In this document: piece by piece, positions 53,651 to 62,056 of the stretch | How the letters are laid out: each line of letters opens with the position of its first letter | Numbering within the stretch: position 1 is the stretch's first letter | From: Candidatus Woesearchaeota archaeon | GTDB taxonomy: Archaea > Nanobdellota > Nanobdellia > Woesearchaeales > JABGUJ01 | Reading direction: 5' to 3' | Length of the DNA stretch: 64,000 nt | Assembly: GCA_018646625.1 (NCBI GenBank) | Contig: JABGUJ010000002.1 | Span: forward strand, 350,843-414,842 | The notes under the pieces: model-generated | Databases searched by the model: none | What the model was told of the DNA's origin: nothing | The model's input: the letters and a program-made list of their open reading frames with translations, nothing else | Made by a program: the position numbers and the translations under genes

Positions 53651-54994
53651 TTATCGGTCATTCATCGGTTCTTCTGCTGAAATTAATATTTTTTCAATAA
53701 ACTCCTTTGCTTTCTTAGGTTTCATGCAGAAACTTTTTTTATTGTTAACATACTTGTCATATTTTGCTTCTAGTTTCTTTGGACAGACGAAGATCCATTG
53801 GTCAAAGTTCTTATTTAACCACTGGATTTTCGCAGCCAAATAATTTTCTCTATTTGCTCCTGTTTCAACCTCTATTCCCAACTTGAAGTTTTCCAAGAGG
53901 AAAACTGCATCAATTCTTCTGCCGTCAATTGTTTCTTCTACATAGATATTATCATGTAACTCAGCAAAGAGGTGCTTCATTACAAAGTGATAATCTGTTT
54001 CTCTGGGGTTTTCTTTCCTAATATAAAATCCGCCCCGAAGAAAACCATCTAAGTTAGGTACTCTCACATACTTAAAACCCTGTGCTTTAGCAATTCTTTT
54101 TTCATCTTCATCAAACTCATCTGCACGATAGAAATTCTTTTTTAATTTCTCACCCTGAAATTCAATTTTAACTTTCTTTTTCAGTTCAATTTTCTTGTTC
54201 TCAATATCATCTCTTACTTCTGCCCAGATTTCTTCCTTTTCTTCATCTTCAAAATGTGGTTGAGTATCTAAGTCATGGGTTCTGTAATACTCAATTGCTT
54301 CATCTCGGTTTTCTTTGTATTCCTGTTGTTCACTGAAATAACCTCTTGCTTCCCAAGTGGCTTCACTAATAACTCTTTTTGAATATGTTTTGTCTGTAGG
54401 AACTGCTTCTGGGTCTTTCTTTTTTAGTTTGAAATCATATAATTCTTTTACTTTACTCTTGTGTTCTCTTTCTTTTCTTTCCTCTTCCTGACGTTCTCTT
54501 TCTTCCTGTTCTAATTTCTGTTGTTTAAGTAATTCCTCTTTTCTTATTTTTCTTTTGATAATATCTTTCTTTTCAGCATAGAATTCTTTTATCTCCTTTT
54601 GAAATTCATCCCTAATCTCTGGGCTAATTGCTTCAATTTCTTTTTTAGTTTTGTCTAACTTCTCTCTCATCATTTCAGGAGATAAATTCCCCAGAGTTAT
54701 TCTTATTAATGCCCGTAGTTTGTTTCGTGTATTTTCTATTCTTTCAATTTCTGCTTCCTTTTTCTCTTTGTTATATTTTATCTTGCGGTAAATGTAACGA
54801 ATAATCCGATACAAAATAAATAATGAAATTATTGCTACAGCAGTTCTTATTCCAATCAATTTCCAGTTAAGGTTTAGAATTGGGTGAATTATTACCAGAA
54901 TTTTTTCTTTGTAAAAATAAGTGGGAATTGCTAAAATAACACTTATAGCCAAGATAATTGTAACAATGCCAACAAATTTTTCTTCAGTGTTCAT
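53651..54994 (-). CDS. Membrane-anchored nuclease-like protein
   Basis: A 447-residue protein: two N-terminal transmembrane helices, a long Glu/Lys/Arg coiled coil (about 75-210), and a C-terminal domain with DGRRIDAVFLL and LGIEVETGANRENYLAAKI, whose Asp, Glu and Lys spacing resembles PD-(D/E)xK nucleases. ATG 54994 overlaps the upstream integrase stop (ATGA). It may process DNA of the element or of invaders; a purely structural role is possible. Confidence 0.65.
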   Translation of the reverse strand: MNTEEKFVGIVTIILAISVILAIPTYFYKEKILVIIHPILNLNWKLIGIRTAVAIISLFILYRIIRYIYRKIKYNKEKKEAEIERIENTRNKLRALIRITLGNLSPEMMREKLDKTKKEIEAISPEIRDEFQKEIKEFYAEKKDIIKRKIRKEELLKQQKLEQEERERQEEERKEREHKSKVKELYDFKLKKKDPEAVPTDKTYSKRVISEATWEARGYFSEQQEYKENRDEAIEYYRTHDLDTQPHFEDEEKEEIWAEVRDDIENKKIELKKKVKIEFQGEKLKKNFYRADEFDEDEKRIAKAQGFKYVRVPNLDGFLRGGFYIRKENPRETDYHFVMKHLFAELHDNIYVEETIDGRRIDAVFLLENFKLGIEVETGANRENYLAAKIQWLNKNFDQWIFVCPKKLEAKYDKYVNNKKSFCMKPKKAKEFIEKILISAEEPMNDR

Positions 54995-55500
54995 TGTTCC
55001 CACACTCGCTTAAAATCTTCTAAAACTCTCGTTCCTGAATAGTTTAGATACATATCTGTTGTCTGAATATGGCTATGCCCGAGAATTCCCTGCAAAGCCC
55101 TCACGTTTCCGCCTCTATGTAAATAACAGACAGCGAAAGTATGTCTCAGTACGTGAGGACTTACTTTTTTCATCACTTTGGCTTTTTCTGCTACACGTTT
55201 TACTATCTTTTGTATCCATCTGCTTCCGTACTTAATTCTGTGTTTATCTTTGAAATGTTCGGCGAGGTAGAATCTAGTTCTACTGCTCATCGGAATAACT
55301 CTTCTTTTTCCACCTTTGCCGATTGTAGTTATACAATCTCTTTGCCAAGAGATTTGGTCTTTCTCTAACTTGGCTAATTCAGAAACTCTCATTCCTGTTT
55401 CCAGTAAAACGTTAATTATTAGTGATTCTTCAAACGTTTTACAGGCTTTTCTTAGAACATCTATCTCATAATCCTCTAAAGGTTCTCTTTTATATGTCAT
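54991..55500 (-). CDS. Tyrosine recombinase (short)
   Basis: A 169-residue catalytic-domain-only tyrosine recombinase. ATG 55500 is preferred because GGAGGT lies 10 bases before it; the frame extends to 55602. Active-site residues: Arg in TGMRVSELAKL, HVLRHTFAV, GHSHIQTTD and nucleophile Tyr in MYLNYSG. The N-terminal SAM-like domain is very short. It is translationally coupled to the nuclease-like gene. Confidence 0.88.
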   Translation of the reverse strand: MTYKREPLEDYEIDVLRKACKTFEESLIINVLLETGMRVSELAKLEKDQISWQRDCITTIGKGGKRRVIPMSSRTRFYLAEHFKDKHRIKYGSRWIQKIVKRVAEKAKVMKKVSPHVLRHTFAVCYLHRGGNVRALQGILGHSHIQTTDMYLNYSGTRVLEDFKRVWEQ

Positions 55501-55553
55501 GTTAAAGTACCTCCGAGTTTTGTTTTTGTTGGTTATTTGTTGAATATATAATA

Positions 55554-55825
55554 TTTGTACGGCATTTTGTCGGTATTTAACTCTTATGTGCGTCCCGTGC
55601 ACATAAACCAGAGATTAAAGTTAATTATAAGTCTTGTATATCGTTTGTGTATACAACGTTTATTAATTTTTGAGTCTATCAGGGTCCCTTTTAAACTTTG
55701 TAGGACATTTGTAGGACAAAAAATTGTTTATTAATCTTGTAGCCAATTGTGGCTACACTTTTAAGTTTTGTAGGACTATGTGGGGACAAAAGAGTTTATT
55801 AATTTTGTACGGAATTTGTACGGAA
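55554..55825. repeat. Array of paired 11-bp repeats
   Basis: Inside a 462-bp gap are six pairs with an 11-12-bp period based on TTTGTAnGGA. Two are exact: TTTGTAGGACA twice at 55697-55718 and TTTGTACGGAA twice at 55804-55825. Degenerate pairs start near 55554, 55633, 55736 and 55767. The element TTTATTAAT recurs three times between them. TGTAGCCA-ATTG-TGGCTACA at 55738-55757 is an inverted repeat, and TTATGTGC-GTCCCGT-GCACATAA lies near 55583. One-turn spacing suits a protein bound side by side. Confidence 0.55.
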
Positions 55826-55870
55826 AGTTCTGTTTAAATAATTCCTGGACTTATAGTGGCCATGTTCTTC

Positions 55871-55899
55871 GTTTTGTTATCACTATTTAATAACAAAAC
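55871..55899. promoter_or_regulatory. Operator-like inverted repeat before the DGR operon
   Basis: GTTTTGTTAT and ATAACAAAAC form a perfect 10-bp inverted repeat with a 9-base centre, ending 2 bp before the TATA box of the first variable-protein gene. A dimeric repressor here would block promoter use; the AbrB-like protein of the operon is one candidate. Confidence 0.55.
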
Positions 55900-55900
55900 A

Positions 55901-55908
55901 TTTATAAA
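55901..55908 (+). promoter_or_regulatory. TATA box of the DGR operon
   Basis: TTTATAAA lies 62 bp before the ATG at 55963, so the operon has a short leader. Confidence 0.55.
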
Positions 55909-55962
55909 GAATTTGCTATTTTTCTATAATAAAGTTATAACAAATGAACAATTATGTGAAAA

Positions 55963-56841
55963 ATGTCAAAAATAAAGACTTTAAAACCGTTGGACTTTGG
56001 GAATGTACTTACTACAGAGGAAGCTCTTGCGCAGTTGGAAGGCTATGTTCCAGAGAAATCTCCTCAGGATGATGGTAGAACTCCAACAACTTCTCCACAA
56101 CCTCCAGGAAATATTCCCGGTTCAGAAAATGTTTCTGGAATTTATAATTTAGTTTCTGGAGACACTTATGCTCTTGGTGTGCATGCCTTAAGAGAAGCCT
56201 GTGTTAACGACCCAAATTCTGCTCAGCTTTTGTTTACTAAAGATGATGGCAGTGAAATCTATCGCCCTTTAACTTTTAAAGAAACTATTAGGGCAAGAGT
56301 TGATGACTTTAATACTTCTGTTGCTGAAAACGGAGAAGAACGTTCTCTTGATGAACGTTTAAAATTATATGCCCACTATATTGATTCTTGTACAAGTATA
56401 GCTTACAAAGCAGAAACAACCAAATTCAAAGTAATTCCAGTGTGTAAAAAACTGATTACTATTGATTCAAGTTTTAATGAAAATTTTTTACCAGTGGATT
56501 ATGATACGTTGTCTGGTGTTGAATTAGATAGTAGCAATGAGAAATATGATCAATCATTAACTAAACAGGAAATTGAAAATCATTCTGGTTGGCGTACTGC
56601 TCTTGAAGATGATTTAGATTTGTTGAAAGAATATCGTAATATCGTTTTTGAAGCTTTGAAAGATTCTGAAGGAAACCAGCCAGAAAAAGCAATGGGCTTT
56701 TATGTGATGGGGAATACTGCTCAAGACCAATTGAGGGCGTTGTTCGTTGATTATCTAAATAGCAATTCGAATGCAGGTGGTAGCGTTAGCCTATACGATA
56801 GCGGGTCTTTTCTCCAAGTAGCCCCCTCGAAGACGCCGTAG
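55963..56841 (+). CDS. DGR variable protein 1
   Basis: A 292-residue protein, one of four paralogs. Layout: an N-terminal block (IKTLKPLDFG then LTTEEALAQLEGYVPEK, residues about 4-37) shared almost exactly by all four; a Pro-rich linker; a conserved body with RPLTFKETI, CTSIAYKAETTKFKVIPVC and HSGWRTALEDD; and a C-terminal variable segment after LRALFV, ending GSFLQVAPSKTP. This C-terminus has the length and layout of the C-type-lectin-like fold used by other DGR targets, which is inference. No signal peptide or membrane helix: cytoplasmic. First gene of the DGR operon; 40 bp before the AbrB-like gene. Confidence 0.9.
   Translation: MSKIKTLKPLDFGNVLTTEEALAQLEGYVPEKSPQDDGRTPTTSPQPPGNIPGSENVSGIYNLVSGDTYALGVHALREACVNDPNSAQLLFTKDDGSEIYRPLTFKETIRARVDDFNTSVAENGEERSLDERLKLYAHYIDSCTSIAYKAETTKFKVIPVCKKLITIDSSFNENFLPVDYDTLSGVELDSSNEKYDQSLTKQEIENHSGWRTALEDDLDLLKEYRNIVFEALKDSEGNQPEKAMGFYVMGNTAQDQLRALFVDYLNSNSNAGGSVSLYDSGSFLQVAPSKTP
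56734..56825 (+). repeat. DGR variable repeat VR1
   Basis: Aligns without gaps to the template repeat at 63158-63249. In the first 72 positions it differs at 13 sites, all adenines in the template (10 A to G, 3 A to T). Template positions 85 and 88 are also A to G, as in all four VRs. It encodes the variable residues from LFVDYLNSNSN to GSFLQV. Confidence 0.95.
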
Positions 56842-56847
56842 GCAGTC
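56832..56847 (+). other. Hairpin after VR1 (DGR homing element)
   Basis: GACGCC-GTA-GGC(A)GTC forms a six-pair stem with one bulge, 6 bases after VR1, followed by the palindrome TCGCGCGA. DGR targets need a hairpin at this position for efficient retrohoming. Confidence 0.6.
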
Positions 56848-56881
56848 GCGCGAAAAAATCATGATATAAAACAAAACGAAA

Positions 56882-57028
56882 ATGAATTTAACAATAACTA
56901 AAAAAATAGCAAAACAGGGAAAGAACTTAGTACTTATTATTCCTAGAAATCTTCATCCATTTTTGAATGGTGGAGATTTAGTTGAAGTAAATTTCACTAA
57001 ATTACAACCAGAGGTTAAAAATGAATGA
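56882..57028 (+). CDS. AbrB/MazE-like 48-residue protein
   Basis: A small frame with ITKKIAKQGKNLVLIIPRNL followed by GGDLVEVNF, the pattern of a swapped-hairpin AbrB/SpoVT domain (lysine, glycine, IPR and GDxVEV). Its stop overlaps the start of the MoxR gene by 8 bases, so it is translated with it. Such domains bind DNA as dimers; here it may regulate the operon, for instance at the inverted repeat at 55871, or it may be an antitoxin-like part. Confidence 0.7.
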   Translation: MNLTITKKIAKQGKNLVLIIPRNLHPFLNGGDLVEVNFTKLQPEVKNE

Positions 57029-58424
57029 ATTGACTTACGATGAATTGAAATTTCCTAATTATGTGAATAGTAATACTGCTATTCGTTTAAGGGCAAAAGT
57101 TGGCGAGCCAGAACTAGATAGAGAAGGAAAAGATGCAAGACCCTTAAAAACTTTAGAATTAACTTTATCTGATGTGGTTTATGCTGCTGAATTAGCAGGA
57201 TTAAACATGTTATTTGTTTCTGATACTGGGAGAGGTAAAACTCAATTAATGAGTGATGTTGCCTGGCATCATTATGGTGGAGACCAAGAAACTGGACAGG
57301 CTAACTGGGCTGATGGACGTCCAAGTTTTGATATTACTGATTTGTTTGAAAGGACAAGAGTAGATTTAGATTCAGGCAAATTTGACAGCGATACTGCCAG
57401 ACAAGTTAAAGAAGAACGAGTTAAAAGATTATTTTTCGGGGTTGATGAGATTAATCGTGCTCCTGGCCCAAAACAAAACGAGTTTTTTGATTTAGCTGAT
57501 GGTAAATATACTTTTAACGGAAAAAGATTGAATTTGGGAGAAGATGGATATGCTCTTTTCATGGCTACTGCTAACTTAAACAAACTGAACGGAGATTTTT
57601 CAGGAACTTTCGAGTTAGACCGTGCTTTACTGAACAGAGCACACTTAACTTTTGATTTAGATCATCCTAATTTCAGGCCAACCCCTGAAGATGAGATGGT
57701 GATTGAAGAAAGGAAAGCTAATCCTAAAGTGGATTTAGCTCCTGCTCAGGACTTAACTGGTAAGATATTAACTATTAACAAAAAAATTTTGACTGCTGCC
57801 AAGCAGTTAGACCCTTATTTTACTGCTTTTAGGTTTTTAGTGGGCAGAGGATTAGATTATTGTGATACCGATAAGTATAAAGAAAAAGGAGCCGCTTTTC
57901 CGATGCTTTGCAATGAATGTGGATATACTGGCAAAGATTTGTGTTCAATGATTAAAGGTTCTTCTGAAAGAAGTATTCCAGCAGTAAAAACTTTAGCTTA
58001 TGCTTTATCTTACCTTGCTGAATTGAAATTAGGAGAGAAAGTAGAGATTGACCCTCTTGATGCTGTTTTACAAGCTTTTAGATTCACTACTTATCACGGC
58101 AATCTTAATGAACTGGTTGCTCAGGAAGAATATGCTGCTCGTAATCAGACAATGATGGATGAAACAGTAGAAAAATTGTCTGGAGTAGTTAACACTTTAA
58201 GGGATTATTTGCCAATGATGATTGCAGGGCAAGACCCAACAATTATTAGTTATCAGTTTCAGGGCAACAGAGTTAAAGCACCAAAAGATCAAAAAACTGT
58301 TCAGGCGTTAAATAAAGCAAATATTTCTTTCCAAGAAACAAATCTAAAGAAAGAATTGAAAGAGAAAGGCTTAGGAGTTGACTGGGTTGATCCTTATGTT
58401 AAAAGAATGAAAGAATTAAAATGA
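57021..58424 (+). CDS. MoxR-type AAA+ ATPase of the DGR operon
   Basis: A 467-residue AAA+ ATPase: Walker A variant DTGRGKT (68-74), Walker B FFGVDEIN (138-145) followed by the MoxR-type RAPGPKQNEF, sensor 1 ATAN (182-185), and an arginine-finger segment ELDRALLNR (198-206). MoxR ATPases act with vWA partners as chaperones or remodelers; a vWA gene lies two genes downstream. It overlaps the AbrB-like gene, and its stop overlaps the start of variable protein 2 (ATGA). Mg-chelatase and gas-vesicle relatives were considered; no such genes are nearby. Confidence 0.92.
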   Translation: MNELTYDELKFPNYVNSNTAIRLRAKVGEPELDREGKDARPLKTLELTLSDVVYAAELAGLNMLFVSDTGRGKTQLMSDVAWHHYGGDQETGQANWADGRPSFDITDLFERTRVDLDSGKFDSDTARQVKEERVKRLFFGVDEINRAPGPKQNEFFDLADGKYTFNGKRLNLGEDGYALFMATANLNKLNGDFSGTFELDRALLNRAHLTFDLDHPNFRPTPEDEMVIEERKANPKVDLAPAQDLTGKILTINKKILTAAKQLDPYFTAFRFLVGRGLDYCDTDKYKEKGAAFPMLCNECGYTGKDLCSMIKGSSERSIPAVKTLAYALSYLAELKLGEKVEIDPLDAVLQAFRFTTYHGNLNELVAQEEYAARNQTMMDETVEKLSGVVNTLRDYLPMMIAGQDPTIISYQFQGNRVKAPKDQKTVQALNKANISFQETNLKKELKEKGLGVDWVDPYVKRMKELK

Positions 58425-59290
58425 CCATCAAAACTTTAAAACCTTTGGACTTTGGAAATAGAAGAGTACTTACTACAGAGGAAGCTCTTGCACAGTTGGA
58501 AGGTTATGTGCCAGAAAAGCCTCCTCAGAATCCAACTAATCCACCTATTGACCCAGACCCAGACCCAAATGGTGATTTAGAAGGTTCAGTGGAGATTACT
58601 GGCAGTCATATCTTAATGCCACAAACAAGTACTTATGCATTAGGTGTTCAAGCGTTAAGAGATGTTTACTCTGAAGGAAAATGTCCAGATCATCCAGTTA
58701 TTGAGATTGCAGGAAGTAGAATTGTTCGCCCTTTAACTTTCAAAGAAAATATTGAAGCGAGAGTTAATGATTATAAAACTTTAACTAATCCCGATGGTTC
58801 TGAAAGAACCAAAGAGGAAAGGTTAAGATTATTTAATCGTTGGTTGGACTCTAGTTGTGGGATCGCCTACAAAGCAGGCACAACCAAATTCAAAATCATT
58901 CCTGTTTGTAAAGAATTGATTGAAGTTGTTAAAAATTTTAATGGAGAATATCTTCCAATAAATTATGATAAGGTTGTGGGCACAGAATTAGATAGAAGTA
59001 ATGCCAAATATGACACGCTATTAACAAAAGCAGAAGTTATTGAACATCCTGCTTGGAGAACAGCAGTTGAAGATGATAAAGAATTGTTAAAAGATTATGC
59101 AGATATTATTTTTACAGAGAAAAAAAGTGCAAATAAACTAATGAGTTTTTGGACGAGAAGTAATATTGCTCAAGATCAATTAAGGGCGTTGTTCGTTGAT
59201 AATCTAAATGACAATTCAAGTGCAAATGGTAGCGATTACCTAAGCAATTACGGGTCTTTTCTCCAAGTAGCCCCCTCAAAGAAGCCGTAG
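58421..59290 (+). CDS. DGR variable protein 2
   Basis: A 289-residue paralog of variable protein 1 with the same shared N-terminal block (LTTEEALAQLEGYVPEK), Pro/Asp-rich linker, TFKENIEARVNDY, AYKAGTTKFKIIPVC and HPAWRTAVEDD segments, and a variable end from LRALFVDNLNDNSS. It starts inside the MoxR stop (ATGA overlap), so its synthesis is tied to the ATPase. Cytoplasmic; no membrane segment. Confidence 0.9.
   Translation: MTIKTLKPLDFGNRRVLTTEEALAQLEGYVPEKPPQNPTNPPIDPDPDPNGDLEGSVEITGSHILMPQTSTYALGVQALRDVYSEGKCPDHPVIEIAGSRIVRPLTFKENIEARVNDYKTLTNPDGSERTKEERLRLFNRWLDSSCGIAYKAGTTKFKIIPVCKELIEVVKNFNGEYLPINYDKVVGTELDRSNAKYDTLLTKAEVIEHPAWRTAVEDDKELLKDYADIIFTEKKSANKLMSFWTRSNIAQDQLRALFVDNLNDNSSANGSDYLSNYGSFLQVAPSKKP
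59183..59274 (+). repeat. DGR variable repeat VR2
   Basis: Aligns gap-free to the template; eight differences in the variable part, all at template adenines (6 to G, 2 to T), plus the fixed pair at template positions 85 and 88. Confidence 0.95.
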
Positions 59291-59296
59291 GCAGTC
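59281..59296 (+). other. Hairpin after VR2
   Basis: GAAGCC-GTA-GGCAGTC keeps the GCC/GGC core, with one mismatch lower in the stem compared with VR1; TCGCGCGA follows. Confidence 0.5.
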
Positions 59297-59334
59297 GCGC
59301 GAAAAAATCATGATATAAAATAAAGTGAAACAAA

Positions 59335-60216
59335 ATGACAATCAAAACATTAAAACCGTTGGACTTTGGACGTAGAAGAGTGCTTACTACAGAGGAAGCT
59401 CTTGCGCAGTTGGAAGGTTATGTTCCAGAAAAACTTCCTGAAAACCAACCTCCGATTAATCCGCCACAACCCCCAGGAAATATTCAGGGTTCAGAAAGTA
59501 TTTCTGGGAATTATATTTTAATGGCGAAAACAAACACTTATGCTTTGGGTGTTCAAGCTTTAAGAGATGTCTATGCCAGAGGAGAATGTCCAGGCCATCT
59601 GACTGTTGAAATTGAGGGAAGTAAACTAGTTAGACCTTTAACTTTTAAAGAAAATTTAGAAGCCAGAATTAATGATTATGAAACTTTAACTAATTCAGAT
59701 GGTTCTGAAAGAACTAAAGAAGAAAGATTAAAGTTGTTTACAGAAAGATGGCTAGACTCTTGTACAGGAGTTGCTTATAAAGCAGAAACCACTAAATTTA
59801 AATTAATTCCTGTTTGCAGAGAATTAGTTACTATTGACAAAGATTTTAATGACAGTTACTTAACTGTTGATTATAATTCAATAGCAGGAGTGGAATTAGA
59901 TAGTAGTCAAGAAGGAGTAAAATACAGACCAGTATTAACTCAAGCAGAGGTTTTAGAACATCCAGCTTGGCTTACGGCTGTAGAGGAAGACAGAACATTA
60001 TTAGAAAATTATACCCAGATTGTATTTTCAGAATTGAAAGAGAAATATAACCGAGATACAGGAATGGGATTTTGGGTAAGAACTGAAAACATTACAGAAA
60101 ATGAGTTAAGGGCGTTGTTCGTTGATTATCTTAATGACAATTCAGATGCTAATGGTAACAATAACCTAAGCAGTAACGGGTCTTTTCTCCAAGTAGCCCC
60201 ACCGAAAACGCCGTAG
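59335..60216 (+). CDS. DGR variable protein 3
   Basis: A 293-residue paralog with the shared N-terminal block, a Pro-rich linker, body motifs TFKENLEARINDYETL, AYKAETTKFKLIPVC, HPAWLTAVEED and a variable end from LRALFVDYLNDNSD to GSFLQVAPPKTP. Begins 44 bp after variable protein 2; its body is as diverged from the others as they are from one another. Confidence 0.9.
   Translation: MTIKTLKPLDFGRRRVLTTEEALAQLEGYVPEKLPENQPPINPPQPPGNIQGSESISGNYILMAKTNTYALGVQALRDVYARGECPGHLTVEIEGSKLVRPLTFKENLEARINDYETLTNSDGSERTKEERLKLFTERWLDSCTGVAYKAETTKFKLIPVCRELVTIDKDFNDSYLTVDYNSIAGVELDSSQEGVKYRPVLTQAEVLEHPAWLTAVEEDRTLLENYTQIVFSELKEKYNRDTGMGFWVRTENITENELRALFVDYLNDNSDANGNNNLSSNGSFLQVAPPKTP
60109..60200 (+). repeat. 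DGR variable repeat VR3
   Basis: Gap-free match to the template; eight differences in the variable part, all at template adenines (5 to G, 3 to T), plus positions 85 and 88. Confidence 0.95.
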
Positions 60217-60222
60217 GCGGTC
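60207..60222 (+). other. Hairpin after VR3
   Basis: AACGCC-GTA-GGCGGTC has the same core stem with altered flanking pairs, followed by TCGCGCTCGA in place of the exact palindrome. Confidence 0.5.
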
Positions 60223-60256
60223 GCGCTCGAAAATCACAATCATAAAAAATAAAAAA

Positions 60257-62056
60257 ATGGATTTAGCAGAACTTACAGAGGAAATCAAAGAACAGGAAAC
60301 CGCAAGGTTTGATTACAAAGGAGAAGTTTCTATTAGAGAAATCTCTAAAAAACCTAGTTTTTCTGGTTGTATGGACTTGTTAACTACCGCAAAGGTAGAG
60401 CTAGGTTATAATCCAGAATATGTTGAGAAATCTGAGCATTTAGAAAAAATAGTGGCTCATCCATTTAAAGAAGCATTTACTGCCATTCAAAGGCATGAGT
60501 TAAATCATAAAGGTGGTGGAAATTTTCAGGGTTGTCCTAGAAAAATTGATTTACACGTTGAAAACATCTTGGAGCCAGTATCAGAAACTTTAAGAGAATT
60601 AGGTTTTCCTAACATGTTAGTAAATGAAAATCAAACCCTCTACGCATATATGGCTAATTTAATAGAAGATATTTTTGACAATTCTGAATTAGGCAATAGT
60701 TCAGACCATGTTGGGATGTTTTTATGTTATAAAGATGATGCAGAAAACTCTCCACACGTTAAAGATAAAAAATTATCACCATTGTTTGATGCATTTGTGC
60801 AATTACAACAAATTTTTTATGGTGGTAAAAGAAGCAGGAAGCTATTACAGGAACATTATTCTGGAGAAGAGAAAGTTCAAACCACATTAGACAATTTTAT
60901 GCAACGTTCTGGATTAAGCGAGTTACAAAAAGAAGGTTTTACCAGAAAAGAAGAGAAAAAGTTAGTTCTTGACAGAAAAAAAGCAGTAGAATACTGTTTA
61001 GATGAAACTAACTGGTCAGAATTATCAAGAATCTTAACTGAAGAGTTTGCTAAATTGATTGATAAGGATAAACTTCCTCAGCCAGAATATGTTAAAGTCA
61101 CTTTTACTCCATTAAAAGGAGAAGCTGATGGTTTCTCTGATGAGATGGATCATAAAGAAACTAAAATGAAATTTGTTTGGAAGAAATATCAAAAGGGCAA
61201 AGAAGCTTCTTTAGGATTTCAACCGCCTGCTTATTTGGATGATTTTGAATCTTTAGATTTAGTTTACCAAAGGTTAGCCAGAAATCTGGAAATTAAAACT
61301 CGTGCTTCAACAAGAACAACCACAATGCCGATAATGTGGTATGGTAAAAGGGAATTTGATCTCCAGAAAGACAAATTATCTAAAGCCAGAGTTGGTTTTG
61401 GAAAGAAAGGAAAATTAGAATTAAGTGTTAAACGATACCATGAGGATCATCCAATTGAATATACAGAAAGGAAAAGAAGTTTGCCGGAAATAAAGTTTGT
61501 GATGTTAGACACTTCTGGTTCGATGGCTTGGCCTGTAGAGGGAGATGATTCTGGCATGGTTATGAATCCTTGGGCAGATGAAGAAAGGCAATGGGGAAAT
61601 AACAGCAGATATCATCATGCTTTGGTTGCCTGGTATGGATTACAGGAATTGTTAAGGAAACAAGGAACCTTAAAACATACTTCAGTTAAATTAGCAAATT
61701 ATTCAAGTTCAACTAAAACTGCTTCTAATTTAAGAGAAGCAAGGAAACTGGCTTTAACTCCTCAGTTTGGTGGTACTTCATTAAGCATGGATGCAATTAA
61801 TGACATGTTTGGCAGAGAACAATTAGTGTTTTCTTTATCAGATGGAGATGTTACTAACTGGAGTAGTATTAAAGATGATTATATTAAAAGAGCTAAACAA
61901 AACCATTATTTTCATTTACAGATCGGTTCGCCAACAGCAATGTCGCAAGATTTAGAAAATGCGGGGTTAGTTGTTAAATATGATAATGGAAAAAACTTAG
62001 GTAAATTGGTGATTGATTTAACCAGACCTTATATTACAAGAAGTAAAACAAAATGA
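60257..62056 (+). CDS. vWA protein with HELNH metallopeptidase-like domain
   Basis: A 599-residue protein. The N-terminal region holds HELNH (80-84), the pattern of a zinc protease, with a later NLIED (134-138) that could give the third ligand. The C-terminal vWA domain has a complete metal site: DTSGS (418-422), a Thr in FGGTS (507) and SDGD (528-531). This arrangement resembles metallopeptidase-vWA proteins that pair with MoxR ATPases. Its stop overlaps the start of variable protein 4 (ATGA). It is probably the effector or adaptor of the module; protease activity is inferred from the motif only. Confidence 0.85.
   Translation: MDLAELTEEIKEQETARFDYKGEVSIREISKKPSFSGCMDLLTTAKVELGYNPEYVEKSEHLEKIVAHPFKEAFTAIQRHELNHKGGGNFQGCPRKIDLHVENILEPVSETLRELGFPNMLVNENQTLYAYMANLIEDIFDNSELGNSSDHVGMFLCYKDDAENSPHVKDKKLSPLFDAFVQLQQIFYGGKRSRKLLQEHYSGEEKVQTTLDNFMQRSGLSELQKEGFTRKEEKKLVLDRKKAVEYCLDETNWSELSRILTEEFAKLIDKDKLPQPEYVKVTFTPLKGEADGFSDEMDHKETKMKFVWKKYQKGKEASLGFQPPAYLDDFESLDLVYQRLARNLEIKTRASTRTTTMPIMWYGKREFDLQKDKLSKARVGFGKKGKLELSVKRYHEDHPIEYTERKRSLPEIKFVMLDTSGSMAWPVEGDDSGMVMNPWADEERQWGNNSRYHHALVAWYGLQELLRKQGTLKHTSVKLANYSSSTKTASNLREARKLALTPQFGGTSLSMDAINDMFGREQLVFSLSDGDVTNWSSIKDDYIKRAKQNHYFHLQIGSPTAMSQDLENAGLVVKYDNGKNLGKLVIDLTRPYITRSKTK

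Noticed and set aside
55554-55825. CRISPR array
   Set aside because: Repeats are 11 bp, paired and degenerate, with no 25-40 bp repeat-spacer pattern and no cas genes.
57021-58424. Magnesium chelatase or gas vesicle GvpN ATPase
   Set aside because: MoxR-type motifs are better matched and the partner genes for those systems are absent.
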